The notes under the pieces: generated by a model | What the model was told of the DNA's origin: nothing | The model's input: only the letters and a program-made list of their open reading frames with translations | Databases searched by the model: none | Made by a program: the position numbers and the translations under genes | Source: Comamonadaceae bacterium | GTDB taxonomy: Bacteria > Pseudomonadota > Gammaproteobacteria > Burkholderiales > Burkholderiaceae_C | Direction of reading: 5' to 3' | DNA: 64,000 nt | NCBI GenBank assembly: GCA_003599455.1 | Contig: QZKF01000055.1 | Location: 1-64,000, forward strand | Part shown: positions 8,186 through 16,486 of the stretch, in pieces | Position numbering within the stretch: position 1 is the stretch's first letter | Layout of the letters: every line of letters begins with the position of its first letter

Positions 8186-9118
8186 TCAGACAGCTGCCAC
8201 CAGTTCTGGAACCGCCACAAACAGGTCCACAACCAGCCCGTAGTCCGCCACGCTGAAGATCGGCGCTTCCTCGTCCTTGTTGATCGCCACGATCACCTTG
8301 GAGTCCTTCATGCCCGCCAGATGCTGGATCGCGCCCGAGATGCCGGCGGCGATGTAGAGCTGCGGCGCGACGATCTTGCCGGTTTGGCCCACTTGCCAGT
8401 CGTTTGGCGCGTAGCCCGCGTCCACCGCGGCGCGGCTGGCGCCGAGTGCTGCGCCGAGCTTGTCGGCCAAGGGCGTCATCACGTCGTTGAACTTCTCGGC
8501 ACTGCCCAGCGCTCGGCCACCGGAGACGATGATCTTGGCGGCGGTGAGTTCGGGGCGGTCGCTTTTGGCGATCTCGCTGCCCATGAATTTGGACTTGCCT
8601 TCATCGGCGGCTGCCGTGGCGGTTTCGATGGCGGCACTGCCCCCGGTGGAAGCTGCCGGATCAAAGCCCGTGGTGCGCACGGTGATGACCTTGGTGGCGT
8701 CCAGCGCCTGCACGGTGGCAATCGCGTTGCCGGCGTAGATTGGGCGCTCGAAGGTGTCGGCGCTGATGACCTTGGTCACGTCGGACAACTGCGCCACATC
8801 CAGGTGGGCGGCCACGCGCGGGGCGATGTTCTTGCCGCTGGCGGTCGCGGGAAACAGGATGTGGCTGTAGTTCGCGGCAATGGTCAGCACCTGCGCGGCC
8901 ACGTTCTCGGCCAGGCCGTGTTCGAAGCCGGGCGCGTCGGCGTGGATCACCTTGCTCACGCCGGCGATTTGCGCGGCGGCGGCGGCTGCAGCGCCGGCGT
9001 TGTGCCCGGCGATGAGCACGTGCACCTCACCACCGCATTGGGCGGCGGCGGCGACGGTGTTGAAGGTCGCGCCCTTGACGGAAGCGTTGTCGTGTTCGGC
9101 AATAACAAGTGCGGTCAT
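8186..9118 (-). CDS. etfA: Electron transfer flavoprotein alpha subunit
   Basis: FAD-binding large subunit of ETF, taking electrons from acyl-CoA dehydrogenases to ETF-quinone oxidoreductase. The 310 residues are full length. The C-terminal FAD domain is typical: [12 protein letters not shown] (about 198-209), [26 protein letters not shown] and [21 protein letters not shown]. The ATG at 9118 lies 12 bp after the etfB stop. It is most likely a dedicated ETF for the dehydrogenase at 4016, since it shares the operator-controlled promoter of this cluster. Confidence 0.95.
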   Translation of the reverse strand: MTALVIAEHDNASVKGATFNTVAAAAQCGGEVHVLIAGHNAGAAAAAAAQIAGVSKVIHADAPGFEHGLAENVAAQVLTIAANYSHILFPATASGKNIAPRVAAHLDVAQLSDVTKVISADTFERPIYAGNAIATVQALDATKVITVRTTGFDPAASTGGSAAIETATAAADEGKSKFMGSEIAKSDRPELTAAKIIVSGGRALGSAEKFNDVMTPLADKLGAALGASRAAVDAGYAPNDWQVGQTGKIVAPQLYIAAGISGAIQHLAGMKDSKVIVAINKDEEAPIFSVADYGLVVDLFVAVPELVAAV

Positions 9119-9129
9119 GTGTCGGTTCC

Positions 9130-9879
9130 TCAGATCACTTTGGCTTCGTTCTTCAGCTTGTCCACCAGGGCGGCCACGTCGGCCACCTTGACGCCCGCGC
9201 CGCGCTTGGGCGGCTCGCTGACCTTCAGGGTCTTGATGCGCGGCGTCACGTCCACACCGAGGTCTTCGGGCTTGACGATGTCGAGCTGCTTTTTCTTGGC
9301 CTTCATGATGTTGGGCAGCGTCACATAACGCGGCTCGTTCAAGCGAAGGTCGGTCGTGATGACGGCCGGCAGTGTGATCGACAGGGTTTCCGAACCGCCG
9401 TCCACCTCGCGCGTGACGGAGGCCTTTCCATCAGCCACTTCCACCTTGCTGGCGAAGGTGGCTTGCGGCAGGCCGGCGAGTGCAGCGAGCATCTGGCCGG
9501 TCTGGTTGCAGTCGTCGTCGATCGCCTGTTTGCCCAGGATGATGAGACCGGGCTGCTCCTTGTCGAACAACGCCTTGAGCAGCTTGGCCACGGCCAGGGG
9601 CTGCAGCTCTTCGGTGGTTTCCACGAGGATCGCGCGGTCGGCGCCGATCGCCATGGCGGTGCGCAGGGTCTCCTGGCACTGCGTGACGCCGCAAGAGACG
9701 GCGACCACCTCGGTGACCACGCCCTTCTCCTTCAGACGAACCGCTTCTTCCACCGCGATTTCGTCAAACGGGTTCATGCTCATCTTGACGTTGGCGATGT
9801 CCACGCCTGTGCCGTCGCTCTTGACGCGCACCTTGACGTTGTAATCCACCACACGTTTGACGGGGACGAAGGCTTTCAA
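9130..9879 (-). CDS. etfB: Electron transfer flavoprotein beta subunit
   Basis: AMP-binding small subunit of ETF. It starts [19 protein letters not shown] and carries the beta signature [11 protein letters not shown] and [14 protein letters not shown]. Start choice: there is no ATG. TTG codons occur at 9885 and 9879. GGAG lies directly against the first but 6 nt before the second, and relatives begin MK(V/A)[10 protein letters not shown], so the TTG at 9879 is taken (249 residues). The promoter TTGACT-18-TACAAT with operator D lies immediately upstream, making this the first gene of a likely etfB-etfA-CoA-transferase-ltp2-DUF35-dehydrogenase operon. Confidence 0.93.
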   Translation of the reverse strand: MKAFVPVKRVVDYNVKVRVKSDGTGVDIANVKMSMNPFDEIAVEEAVRLKEKGVVTEVVAVSCGVTQCQETLRTAMAIGADRAILVETTEELQPLAVAKLLKALFDKEQPGLIILGKQAIDDDCNQTGQMLAALAGLPQATFASKVEVADGKASVTREVDGGSETLSITLPAVITTDLRLNEPRYVTLPNIMKAKKKQLDIVKPEDLGVDVTPRIKTLKVSEPPKRGAGVKVADVAALVDKLKNEAKVI

Positions 9880-9893
9880 AGACAACTCCTATC

Positions 9894-9936
9894 AATGGTT
9901 CGACCAATTGTAGATGTTAAAATATTTTTTAGTCAA
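9894..9936 (-). promoter_or_regulatory. sigma70 promoter with operator copy D ahead of etfB
   Basis: Minus strand: TTGACT (9931-9936), an 18-bp AT-rich spacer, TACAAT (9907-9912). The operator TGGTTCGACCA (9896-9906) abuts the -10, with CAATGG on its left edge (9893-9898). GGAG for etfB follows directly. This is the best promoter in the cluster. Confidence 0.65.
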
Positions 9937-10043
9937 CAAAGCAGGTTGCTTGTCCGAAGATGCAATCGCCAGCCGCCGCCTCCTGATCGCCACCGTGTTG
10001 ACGCCGACCGAAAACTGACCATCGGGTCAATATTCCATCGGCG

Positions 10044-10077
10044 CCAACATCCTGACTTCAAATGCGTGGAGAGTTGC
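10044..10077 (+). repeat. 34-nt direct repeat, left copy (candidate attachment site)
   Basis: Matches 29364-29397 in the same orientation with two mismatches (positions 10047 and 10053); the last 24 nt, starting GACTTCAAATGCGTGG, are identical. Similarity stops sharply on both sides. The right copy sits beside an integrase/excisionase/repressor module, so this may be an att site. Confidence 0.6.
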
Positions 10078-10646
10078 CGAGGCCGGCTATGCAGCGGTTA
10101 CTGCAGGTGACTGCGAGCCTCGGGAAAATTAGACCGACACGCATACTGTCATTCGATACACGTTGCTGCTTCAGATTGAGTGTCTGGTGTTGAGGGTGGT
10201 GCAGGTACTCAGCAAGCCTGGAGGTCTGAAGCGGTCGCCCGCCGTAGCCCGAGAGCGGTGCTGGAGATCGTGTAGCCGATGGGTCCGCCGGTGGCCCCAA
10301 TCACCAGAGCGCGGATGCCGGAAGAAACGCCCACCATTGATTGGGGAAAGCGCAAGCAGCGCCGGGGTAATGGGCAGCCCCGCGGAGGACAAGTGCAGCC
10401 CCACACAATGATGCGAGAGCGCGTGCGCAACGTTTTCAACGCCACAGGCGCAGGGCGTGTAGATAAGCTGCAGCTCCGAGCGCCGTGGCGCTGAAGGCTT
10501 TGGCGGTCACCAGCAGTTAGATGGCCAACGCACTGGTTGGTGTGCCCGATGTCGCCTGCTCCAGCCATGAAGGCATCTTCAACCTCACGCCGGGCAGCGC
10601 CGACTGGGAGAACACTGGAAGCCAGCCAGAGGGCAATGAAAACCCA
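10078..10646. other. Gene-poor stretch with a possible decayed transporter gene
   Basis: No intact gene is seen. Minus-strand frames between about 10200 and 10560 hold hydrophobic fragments in different frames (GLHLSSAGLPITPALLAL, then IRALVIGATGGPIGYTISS) that resemble the C-terminus of an AEC-type permease after frameshifts. This identity is weak. Further left, at about 10000-10035, TGTTGACGCCGACCGAAAAC recalls an IS21-family end. Confidence 0.3.
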
Positions 10647-11957
10647 CTACAGAACGAAGGTCACGATCGCGGGGAAGGCAACCAGGAGCGCAGTGCGCAT
10701 GAAGTCACTCAGCACGAAAGGAATCACCCCGCGGTAGGTATCCATGATGGGCACATCCTTGGCCATACTGTTGATGACGAACAGATTCATACCCACCGGT
10801 GGAGTGATCAGCCCCACCTCGACCACGATCAGCACGAGGATGCCGAACCAGATCGCGAAGTGCTCCGGCGGCATGCCGAAGTCAAGTGCCGTAACCACAG
10901 GGAAGAAAACAGGAATGGTCAGCAAGATCATGGACAGAGAATCCATGAAGCAGCCAAGCACGACATAGATCGCCAAGATGGCGATCAGCACCACCCAGGG
11001 GTTGAGACCAGAGCCACCGACCATCGCTGCGGCTTCCTGCGGAAGCTGAGACAGAGCGAGAAACGTGTTGTAAACACCAGCTCCGAGCACGATCATGAAG
11101 ATCATGCCGGTGGCCACCGCCGTGCCCAGCAACGCCGCCAGCACTGTCTTGCGGTTCAGGCCGCCGGCCCACCAAGCCGCCACTGCCGTACCGAAGGCCC
11201 CCACGGCAGCACCCTCGGTGGGCGTGAACAAGCCGGCGTAGATGCCGCCCACTACCGACAGGAAGATCACCATCACGGGCCAAACCCTGGCTGTGGCCTT
11301 CCAGCGCTCCTTCATGGGCAGCGGCGGCACGGTGCCCATCTCAAGCGGGCGCACTCGGGCGTAGATGGCGATCACCATCATGTATCCAATGGCCGCCAAG
11401 ATGCCGGGCACAAAGGCTGCAAGGAACAGCTTGGCGATGTTCTGTTCGGTCAAGATGGCGTAGATAACCAGCACTACTGAGGGAGGTATCAGGATGCCGA
11501 GCGTGCCACCCGCTGCGAGCGTGGCGGTGGAAATGCCACCCGCATATCCTGCGCGTTTGAGTTCGGGCAAGGCAACTTGGCCCATGGTGGCAGCAGTAGC
11601 CAGGGAAGAGCCGCAGATTGCACCGAAGCCGGCACACGCACCCACCGCGGCCATGGCCACACCACCCTTGCGGTGGCCAATCCAGGCCTCGGCCGCCTTG
11701 AACAATGCCTGTGACAATCCGCCGAGCGCGGCGAACTGTCCCATCAGCAAGAACAGTGGAATGACCGAGAGGTTGTAGCTGGAGAAGGTTCCGTAAGTAA
11801 CCTGCTTGAGTTGGTTGAGAATGGGTGTGGCGCTGCCGTAGACCATCCAGGCGCCAACCAAACCGCACACCAGCATCGACAGGCCGATAGGAATGCGGAT
11901 GAAGATCATCAGCAGCAGGATCGGAAACGACCATGCGGCGAGTTCGATGCCGCTCAT
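10647..11957 (-). CDS. dctM: TRAP transporter large permease (DctM/SiaM type)
   Basis: Main membrane subunit of a tripartite ATP-independent periplasmic transporter, which imports a carboxylate with sodium. The 436 residues form about 12 hydrophobic segments. Family signatures are GFGAICGSSLATAATMGQVALPEL (about 110-133), GTLGILIPPSVVLVIY and GLITPPVGMNLFVIN near the C-terminus. The ATG overlaps the dctQ stop by ATGA at 11957. Last gene of the Rieske operon that starts at 17812, so the transported solute is probably the oxygenase substrate. Confidence 0.95.
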   Translation of the reverse strand: MSGIELAAWSFPILLLMIFIRIPIGLSMLVCGLVGAWMVYGSATPILNQLKQVTYGTFSSYNLSVIPLFLLMGQFAALGGLSQALFKAAEAWIGHRKGGVAMAAVGACAGFGAICGSSLATAATMGQVALPELKRAGYAGGISTATLAAGGTLGILIPPSVVLVIYAILTEQNIAKLFLAAFVPGILAAIGYMMVIAIYARVRPLEMGTVPPLPMKERWKATARVWPVMVIFLSVVGGIYAGLFTPTEGAAVGAFGTAVAAWWAGGLNRKTVLAALLGTAVATGMIFMIVLGAGVYNTFLALSQLPQEAAAMVGGSGLNPWVVLIAILAIYVVLGCFMDSLSMILLTIPVFFPVVTALDFGMPPEHFAIWFGILVLIVVEVGLITPPVGMNLFVINSMAKDVPIMDTYRGVIPFVLSDFMRTALLVAFPAIVTFVL

Positions 11958-12481
11958 CAGTGCACCGCCTCTTCTGTGGTCCAGCCTTCGGGTTCCTTAC
12001 CCAGGCCGAGCAGTGTGGCGGTACGTGCGACGTACGCCAAGCAGCCGGCAGCTGCGCCCAACAGGCTTACTGCGTAAGCCCACCAGACTGGCATGGCAAG
12101 GATGAACGTCGTCTCAAGGTTGTCTCGCTTCTCGAGCATTCCCTGGTACAGCATGTGGGTCAGCACCAGCCAAATCACCAGCATGAGCACGTCACTCACG
12201 ATCAGGACCACGCGCTTGCCCCAGGGCGGCAGGTGAATGAAGAGCAGATCAACGGTGGCGTGGCCACCTTTGAGATAAGTCCAGGGCAGGAAGAAGAAGA
12301 CCGCGATCGCGGTGCCCACTTCGACCAGCTCGAAGTCACCAGGTACGGGGCCAAGTCCAACGCCAATGAGAGCGCGGCCGCTCACGCTCGCAACGATCAT
12401 GAGCATGACAGCCAAGAGCAGCAATGCACCGAACATAGCGGACAGGCCTGCCAGGCGATAGGCAGAGTTGATTAGATTCAT
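11957..12481 (-). CDS. dctQ: TRAP transporter small permease (DctQ type)
   Basis: A 174-residue four-helix membrane protein that pairs with DctM. Hydrophobic segments lie at about residues 12-35, 50-70, 88-112 and 130-152, and the family pattern FFLPWTYLKGGHATVDLLF is in the middle. The ATG at 12481 gives MNLINSAYRLAG; a longer reading to 12604 is Pro/Ser-rich and unlike the family. The stop overlaps the dctM start, which suggests coupled synthesis. Confidence 0.9.
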   Translation of the reverse strand: MNLINSAYRLAGLSAMFGALLLLAVMLMIVASVSGRALIGVGLGPVPGDFELVEVGTAIAVFFFLPWTYLKGGHATVDLLFIHLPPWGKRVVLIVSDVLMLVIWLVLTHMLYQGMLEKRDNLETTFILAMPVWWAYAVSLLGAAAGCLAYVARTATLLGLGKEPEGWTTEEAVH

Positions 12482-12542
12482 GCAATCACGCGCCCGCCAG
12501 CGTGGTAAACCACCTGGCGGGAGATTCTGAAGAGGATTGGGA

Positions 12543-13586
12543 TCAGACCTTGATGCGATGCTTCTGGATAAGGGCTGCGGCAGCGTCGTAGAGCTTCTTG
12601 CCATCCTGTCCGCGTTCGTTCATTGCCTTGATCCAGGTGTCGGTCACAGGAGCAACCTTCTTCTTGAAGTCTTCGGTTTCCGACTTGCCCATCACGTGCA
12701 CCGTGTTACCGCGTTTCAACACATCCTGGCGCACTGCGTCGTCACCACCTGCAATGATTCGACCGGACCGACCCGAAAACTCCAGCCCAGAGTGGCGGTC
12801 CATGACTTGGCGAAGATCGGCAGGCAAGCCCTCATAGCGACGCTTGTTCATCACCATGAACTGCGTGGAGTTATTGAAGCCGGGGCTGCCAGGAGCAAAC
12901 TCTGTATGAAACTTGGTGAGCTCCTGCAACTTGGCGGGCGGCACCGTGTCCCAGGGAACAATGGCGCCGTCGATAACGCTCTTGGACAACGCATCGGGAA
13001 CTTGCGGCAGGGGCATGCCAATGGGAGCGGCGCTTAGCGCGCTGATCACCTGGGTTGCCACGCGCGTTGCACCACGGATCTTCATGCCCCGGAAATCATC
13101 AGCTGATTTCAAAAGCTTCGTCTTCATGTGCACCACATTGAGGCCGTGCATGTGCAGTGCCAGCACATGTACATCCTTGAAGTCACTTTCTGCATAGCCC
13201 TTGTAGTACTCCCACAGCGCACGGGAGGAGCCTTCGCCGTCATAGGTGAAGAATGGCAACTCGAAGACTTCGATCATCGGGAACCGGCCCGGGGCGTACC
13301 CCGAGATCGTGAAGCTGATGTCTGCCACGCCGTCCTTGGCTTGATCGAAGAGCTGTCCTGGGGACCCACCCAGTTGCATTGAGGGATATGGTTCGAATTT
13401 GATCCGGCCACCAGCATCCTTTTCGATCGCGTCCATCCATGGTTTATGGATGTTGGCGTAAACGTTAGAGAGCGCCGGCATGAACGTGCTGAATCGAAGT
13501 CGATGGACTTCCTGGGCACCAAGGTTCAGGAAAGGCGTGGCCAAGGGGGTCAAGGACGCGGCCTTGAGAAGGGATCGTCTAAGCAT
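12543..13586 (-). CDS. dctP: TRAP transporter periplasmic solute-binding protein (DctP type)
   Basis: A 347-residue binding protein. The N-terminus MLRRSLLKAASL is twin-arginine-like and followed by a hydrophobic stretch, so Tat export is likely. Family blocks are present: DQAKDGVADISFTISGYAPGRFPMIEVFELPF, then KIRGATRVATQVISALSAAPIGMPLPQV with the conserved arginine that binds the carboxylate. AGGAGA stands 7 nt before the ATG at 13586. Together with dctQ and dctM it makes one high-affinity uptake system within the oxygenase operon. Confidence 0.93.
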   Translation of the reverse strand: MLRRSLLKAASLTPLATPFLNLGAQEVHRLRFSTFMPALSNVYANIHKPWMDAIEKDAGGRIKFEPYPSMQLGGSPGQLFDQAKDGVADISFTISGYAPGRFPMIEVFELPFFTYDGEGSSRALWEYYKGYAESDFKDVHVLALHMHGLNVVHMKTKLLKSADDFRGMKIRGATRVATQVISALSAAPIGMPLPQVPDALSKSVIDGAIVPWDTVPPAKLQELTKFHTEFAPGSPGFNNSTQFMVMNKRRYEGLPADLRQVMDRHSGLEFSGRSGRIIAGGDDAVRQDVLKRGNTVHVMGKSETEDFKKKVAPVTDTWIKAMNERGQDGKKLYDAAAALIQKHRIKV

Positions 13587-13634
13587 GATTTGTCTCCTAA
13601 CGGGTGTGGGGTGGGTGGGGAAATCGGGCGGCAA

Positions 13635-14126
13635 TCAAGCAACTGCCAATCGCTTGAACACCACGGGTTTGGCGCCGAAGCGCTTCTTGTTGAGCCAGGT
13701 TGAGAGGGCCGAATCCATGTAGTCAGCGTGTCCCGGGAACCAGGCAAAAAGGTGATCAGCAAATCGCTGGACCAAACGCTGATCCGCGACGTTGGTGGAC
13801 ACGGCGTGTTTCACCTCCGCGAGCGACGCCAGCACCTTCCGGTGTTCGTCGGCATGGCACTGCGCTGCGGGGAAGGCTGTTTCACGCATCCAGTCTTCCT
13901 CCTCCCAGAAGTGAGCCTGAGCGTGTTCCTCAAAATCCAGCAGAGTCGTCAAGGCAGTGTTCTCGTTGCAAGTCAGCATGCGAAACACCACCTCGTAGAA
14001 CTCCTTGTGGGTCGCATCGAGTTCATCGTGGCCGAGCAGCCTGGCATCGGTCCAGACGCGCTGCCCCGGATCGGTCTCTTTTCGAGGAGACGAATTTGGA
14101 ACGGTTTGATGAACTTGATCAGTCAT
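13635..14126 (-). CDS. Bacteriohemerythrin-like O2-binding protein
   Basis: A 163-residue four-helix bundle with the hemerythrin di-iron ligands in order: H in LGHDELDATHKEF (about 32 and 40), HAQAHFWEEEDWM (about 69-81), HADEHRKVL (about 91-99) and the final HADYMD (H-x3-D, about 132-136). Such proteins reversibly bind O2. It is encoded between marR and the TRAP genes inside a Rieske oxygenase operon, so it may store or deliver O2 to the oxygenase or sense it. There is no attached signalling domain. GAGGTG lies before the ATG at 14126. Family assignment is firm; the role is inference. Confidence 0.9.
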   Translation of the reverse strand: MTDQVHQTVPNSSPRKETDPGQRVWTDARLLGHDELDATHKEFYEVVFRMLTCNENTALTTLLDFEEHAQAHFWEEEDWMRETAFPAAQCHADEHRKVLASLAEVKHAVSTNVADQRLVQRFADHLFAWFPGHADYMDSALSTWLNKKRFGAKPVVFKRLAVA

Positions 14127-14142
14127 TTACTGCACCTCGGCA

Positions 14143-14616
14143 TCATTTGAGATTGGGCTTGAGTGAGTCCACGAGTGCCACATTGCCGTTCATGCGCCGC
14201 AGAAACTCGATCAGGTGCTCGCGCTCTGCGTCACTGAATCCGTCAAGAAGCAATTGCTCGCGTTGGAGCGCGATCTTGAGAACCTTTTCGTAGGTCTCTG
14301 CCCCAAGAGTGGTGAGTTCAATCAGACGCTCCCATTTGCCCTTGTCAAATGCGATGAAGCCCTTCTTCTCCATCTCTCGAAGGCTGCGGCTGATCACGGT
14401 CTGATGGATGGCCGCAAGCTCGGAGATACTCTTGGCCGACATGCCAGGCTGGCGTGCAAGAACCACCATGATCCGCCACTCGTTAATTCCCACATCGAAG
14501 TTCTGAAGGTACAGATCCGACGCGCTCGAAGAGAGCCTGTTGTTGAGGACACTCAACAGAGATGGGACATAGCGAGAGATGTCAATGTCATGCAATGGGA
14601 GCTTCTTGTTCATCAT
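14143..14616 (-). CDS. MarR family transcriptional regulator
   Basis: A 157-residue winged-helix protein: VGINEWRIMVVLARQPGMSAKSISELAAIHQTVISRSLREMEKKGFI (about 42-88) is the MarR DNA-binding domain, with the wing at KGKWERLIELTTLG. Most MarR proteins are repressors released by an aromatic ligand. Lying inside the operon, it would regulate itself and the oxygenase; a pair of overlapping palindromes at 17904-17920 ahead of the first gene is the best operator candidate. Two ATGs (14616, 14613) are possible; the first is given. Confidence 0.92.
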   Translation of the reverse strand: MMNKKLPLHDIDISRYVPSLLSVLNNRLSSSASDLYLQNFDVGINEWRIMVVLARQPGMSAKSISELAAIHQTVISRSLREMEKKGFIAFDKGKWERLIELTTLGAETYEKVLKIALQREQLLLDGFSDAEREHLIEFLRRMNGNVALVDSLKPNLK

Positions 14617-14625
14617 TTCCTTCTT

Positions 14626-15585
14626 TCAGAGGTCAAGCACCAGTTCTGCCGTCACCGAGCCAGAGCAACAGATCATCATGCTTTGATTCTGTCCACGCTC
14701 CTTCTTGGAAAGCACGAGGTCCCGGTGATCAGGTATGCCGTCAATCACCCGTGTTTCACAGGCAGCGCATACCCCCTCTTTGCAGGCATGCGCCACTGAA
14801 ATTCCGGCTTGTTCAACTACTTCAAGAATGGTTCTTCCTGCCGGGACGGTGAGCACCTTGCCGGAACGGGCCAGGCGCACGGTGAAGGATTGGTCGCTCC
14901 CCGTCGGAGTCACTCCTCCAAAGTGCTCGACGTGCACGAACCTACTGGGACGTTGCTCACCCGCAGCAACGAAGGCATCGATCATCCGTTTCGGTCCGCA
15001 GCAGTAAAAGTGGGTATCCAGTGGCGCGCAAGCAAAGACCTTCGGCAAGTCAATCCTTTGGCGATCTGGATCGTCGCCAAAGCTGAAGTGAACACTGCTG
15101 CCACTGGCATACGCCAGTTCTTGTAGCTCGTTGATGAACGCGGCACTTGTCCTGGCCTGCGCTGCATAGTGGAGCGTCCATGGTTTGCCAAGCCTTGTGA
15201 GGCGCGTGGCCATTGCCATGAGCGGCGTCACTCCGATTCCGCCAGCGACCATCACGGTGTTGCTCGCATCCTCTGTCAGCGGAAAGTGATTCTTCGGTAA
15301 GGAGATGTCGATTTCATCACCTACTTTCACGTGGGCGAACATGTGGCGCGAACCCCCTCGGCTCCGCGGATCAAGCGCCACAGCGATCCTGTACGGATCG
15401 CCTTTGGCTGCCGGGAGATACAGCGAGTAGGAGCGCACCAGATCTTGGGCAAGGAACAGATCCACGTGCGAGCCAGCGGCAGCAACCTCGAACTCGGCCG
15501 AATCGCTGGCCGGACGCAGGGCAAAGGAGCGCACCCCCTGGGCCACATCTTCCTGACACTCGACGATGGCTTTCATTCTCTGCAT
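14626..15585 (-). CDS. Oxygenase reductase, phthalate dioxygenase reductase family
   Basis: Flavin/NAD/2Fe-2S reductase paralogous to the one at 640, the partner of the Rieske oxygenase at 16487. Of 319 residues, the first third is the flavin barrel (RSYSLYLP), the middle the NAD domain (GGIGVTPLMAM), and the end the ferredoxin with C268, C273, C276 and C306. The ATG at 15585 was preferred (MQRMKAIVE); 15576 is the alternative and neither has a strong ribosome-binding site. A longer reading to 15747 runs into the SDR gene and is out of character. Confidence 0.9.
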   Translation of the reverse strand: MQRMKAIVECQEDVAQGVRSFALRPASDSAEFEVAAAGSHVDLFLAQDLVRSYSLYLPAAKGDPYRIAVALDPRSRGGSRHMFAHVKVGDEIDISLPKNHFPLTEDASNTVMVAGGIGVTPLMAMATRLTRLGKPWTLHYAAQARTSAAFINELQELAYASGSSVHFSFGDDPDRQRIDLPKVFACAPLDTHFYCCGPKRMIDAFVAAGEQRPSRFVHVEHFGGVTPTGSDQSFTVRLARSGKVLTVPAGRTILEVVEQAGISVAHACKEGVCAACETRVIDGIPDHRDLVLSKKERGQNQSMMICCSGSVTAELVLDL

Positions 15586-15623
15586 TTCAGTTGGGTCTTG
15601 AGGAGCATTGATGCCCAAGGGGC

Positions 15624-16448
15624 TCAGGCCGTTTCTGCGTTGAGGACTGCTGCATGAACCACTTCTTTGTGTGCAGCATTCCACGGCACGACGTCGAACG
15701 CTCGTCCCGTAACACCTTGTCCGTCCTGACCTGCAAGGTGCAGACACACAGGCAAAACGTGTTCTGGTCCGAGGAGCTGCGTCATGAACCCCAGGCCTTT
15801 TCTTCCATCGGTCAATTCGTCCGATCCCGTGGTACGTGTGGCTCCCGGGAAGACGATGTTTACCGCGACGTTGTGGGCCTTGACCTCGGCTGCCAGATAG
15901 AAACTCAGGCTGGTCAGAGCGGCCTTCGATGCGTCATAGGGCTGATTCAGGAATTCGGGGTGGTTGCCTGCGCTGACCCCAGCTCCGAGGTCCAGGACCA
16001 GACTGCCATTGGCAGAGATGTTGATCACGCTGCCCCTATGCTGTGCCTTCATGGGTTCTATGAAGCGACGGATCACCTTGAGAGTTCCGACCACGTTCAC
16101 GTGGTACATCCGAACCCAGTGTTCGTCCTTCGTATCAAGTACCGCACAGGCGCCAGTCAACGGATAGAAGTCCCGCTGTCGCATGGCGGCGTTGTTCACC
16201 AGTACATCAATCGACTTGAACTGCTCCATGGCCAGCCGGAACGCCTTGTCGACCTGCTCGTCAGAGGTGATGTCACATTCCAGAGGAAGAGACCCTGCAG
16301 CGAGAAGATCCCGGTAGAGGGGCGCATCGGAATCCCAAGAGAGATCCATCGCAACCACATGAGCGCCTTCTGAAAGGAACGCCCGCGTTAGCGCTTCACC
16401 AATACCTCGGGCTGCGCCCGTGATGGCAACGACCTTGTTCTTGAACAT
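15624..16448 (-). CDS. Short-chain dehydrogenase/reductase (SDR)
   Basis: Classical SDR of 274 residues: the nucleotide motif TGAARGIG (10-17), NNAAM in the structural NNAG position, catalytic Ser in VINISANGS and YDASK (Tyr and Lys). It would oxidise or reduce an alcohol or diol. Between a Rieske oxygenase and its reductase, a dihydrodiol or hydroxyl dehydrogenase acting on the oxygenase product is the natural guess, but the sequence does not fix the substrate. The ATG at 16448 begins the Rossmann fold (MFKNKVVAITG). Confidence 0.9.
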   Translation of the reverse strand: MFKNKVVAITGAARGIGEALTRAFLSEGAHVVAMDLSWDSDAPLYRDLLAAGSLPLECDITSDEQVDKAFRLAMEQFKSIDVLVNNAAMRQRDFYPLTGACAVLDTKDEHWVRMYHVNVVGTLKVIRRFIEPMKAQHRGSVINISANGSLVLDLGAGVSAGNHPEFLNQPYDASKAALTSLSFYLAAEVKAHNVAVNIVFPGATRTTGSDELTDGRKGLGFMTQLLGPEHVLPVCLHLAGQDGQGVTGRAFDVVPWNAAHKEVVHAAVLNAETA

Positions 16449-16486
16449 GACTTGGTTCGCTTTCGGGGGCTGGTTGTCAGGCGTCT

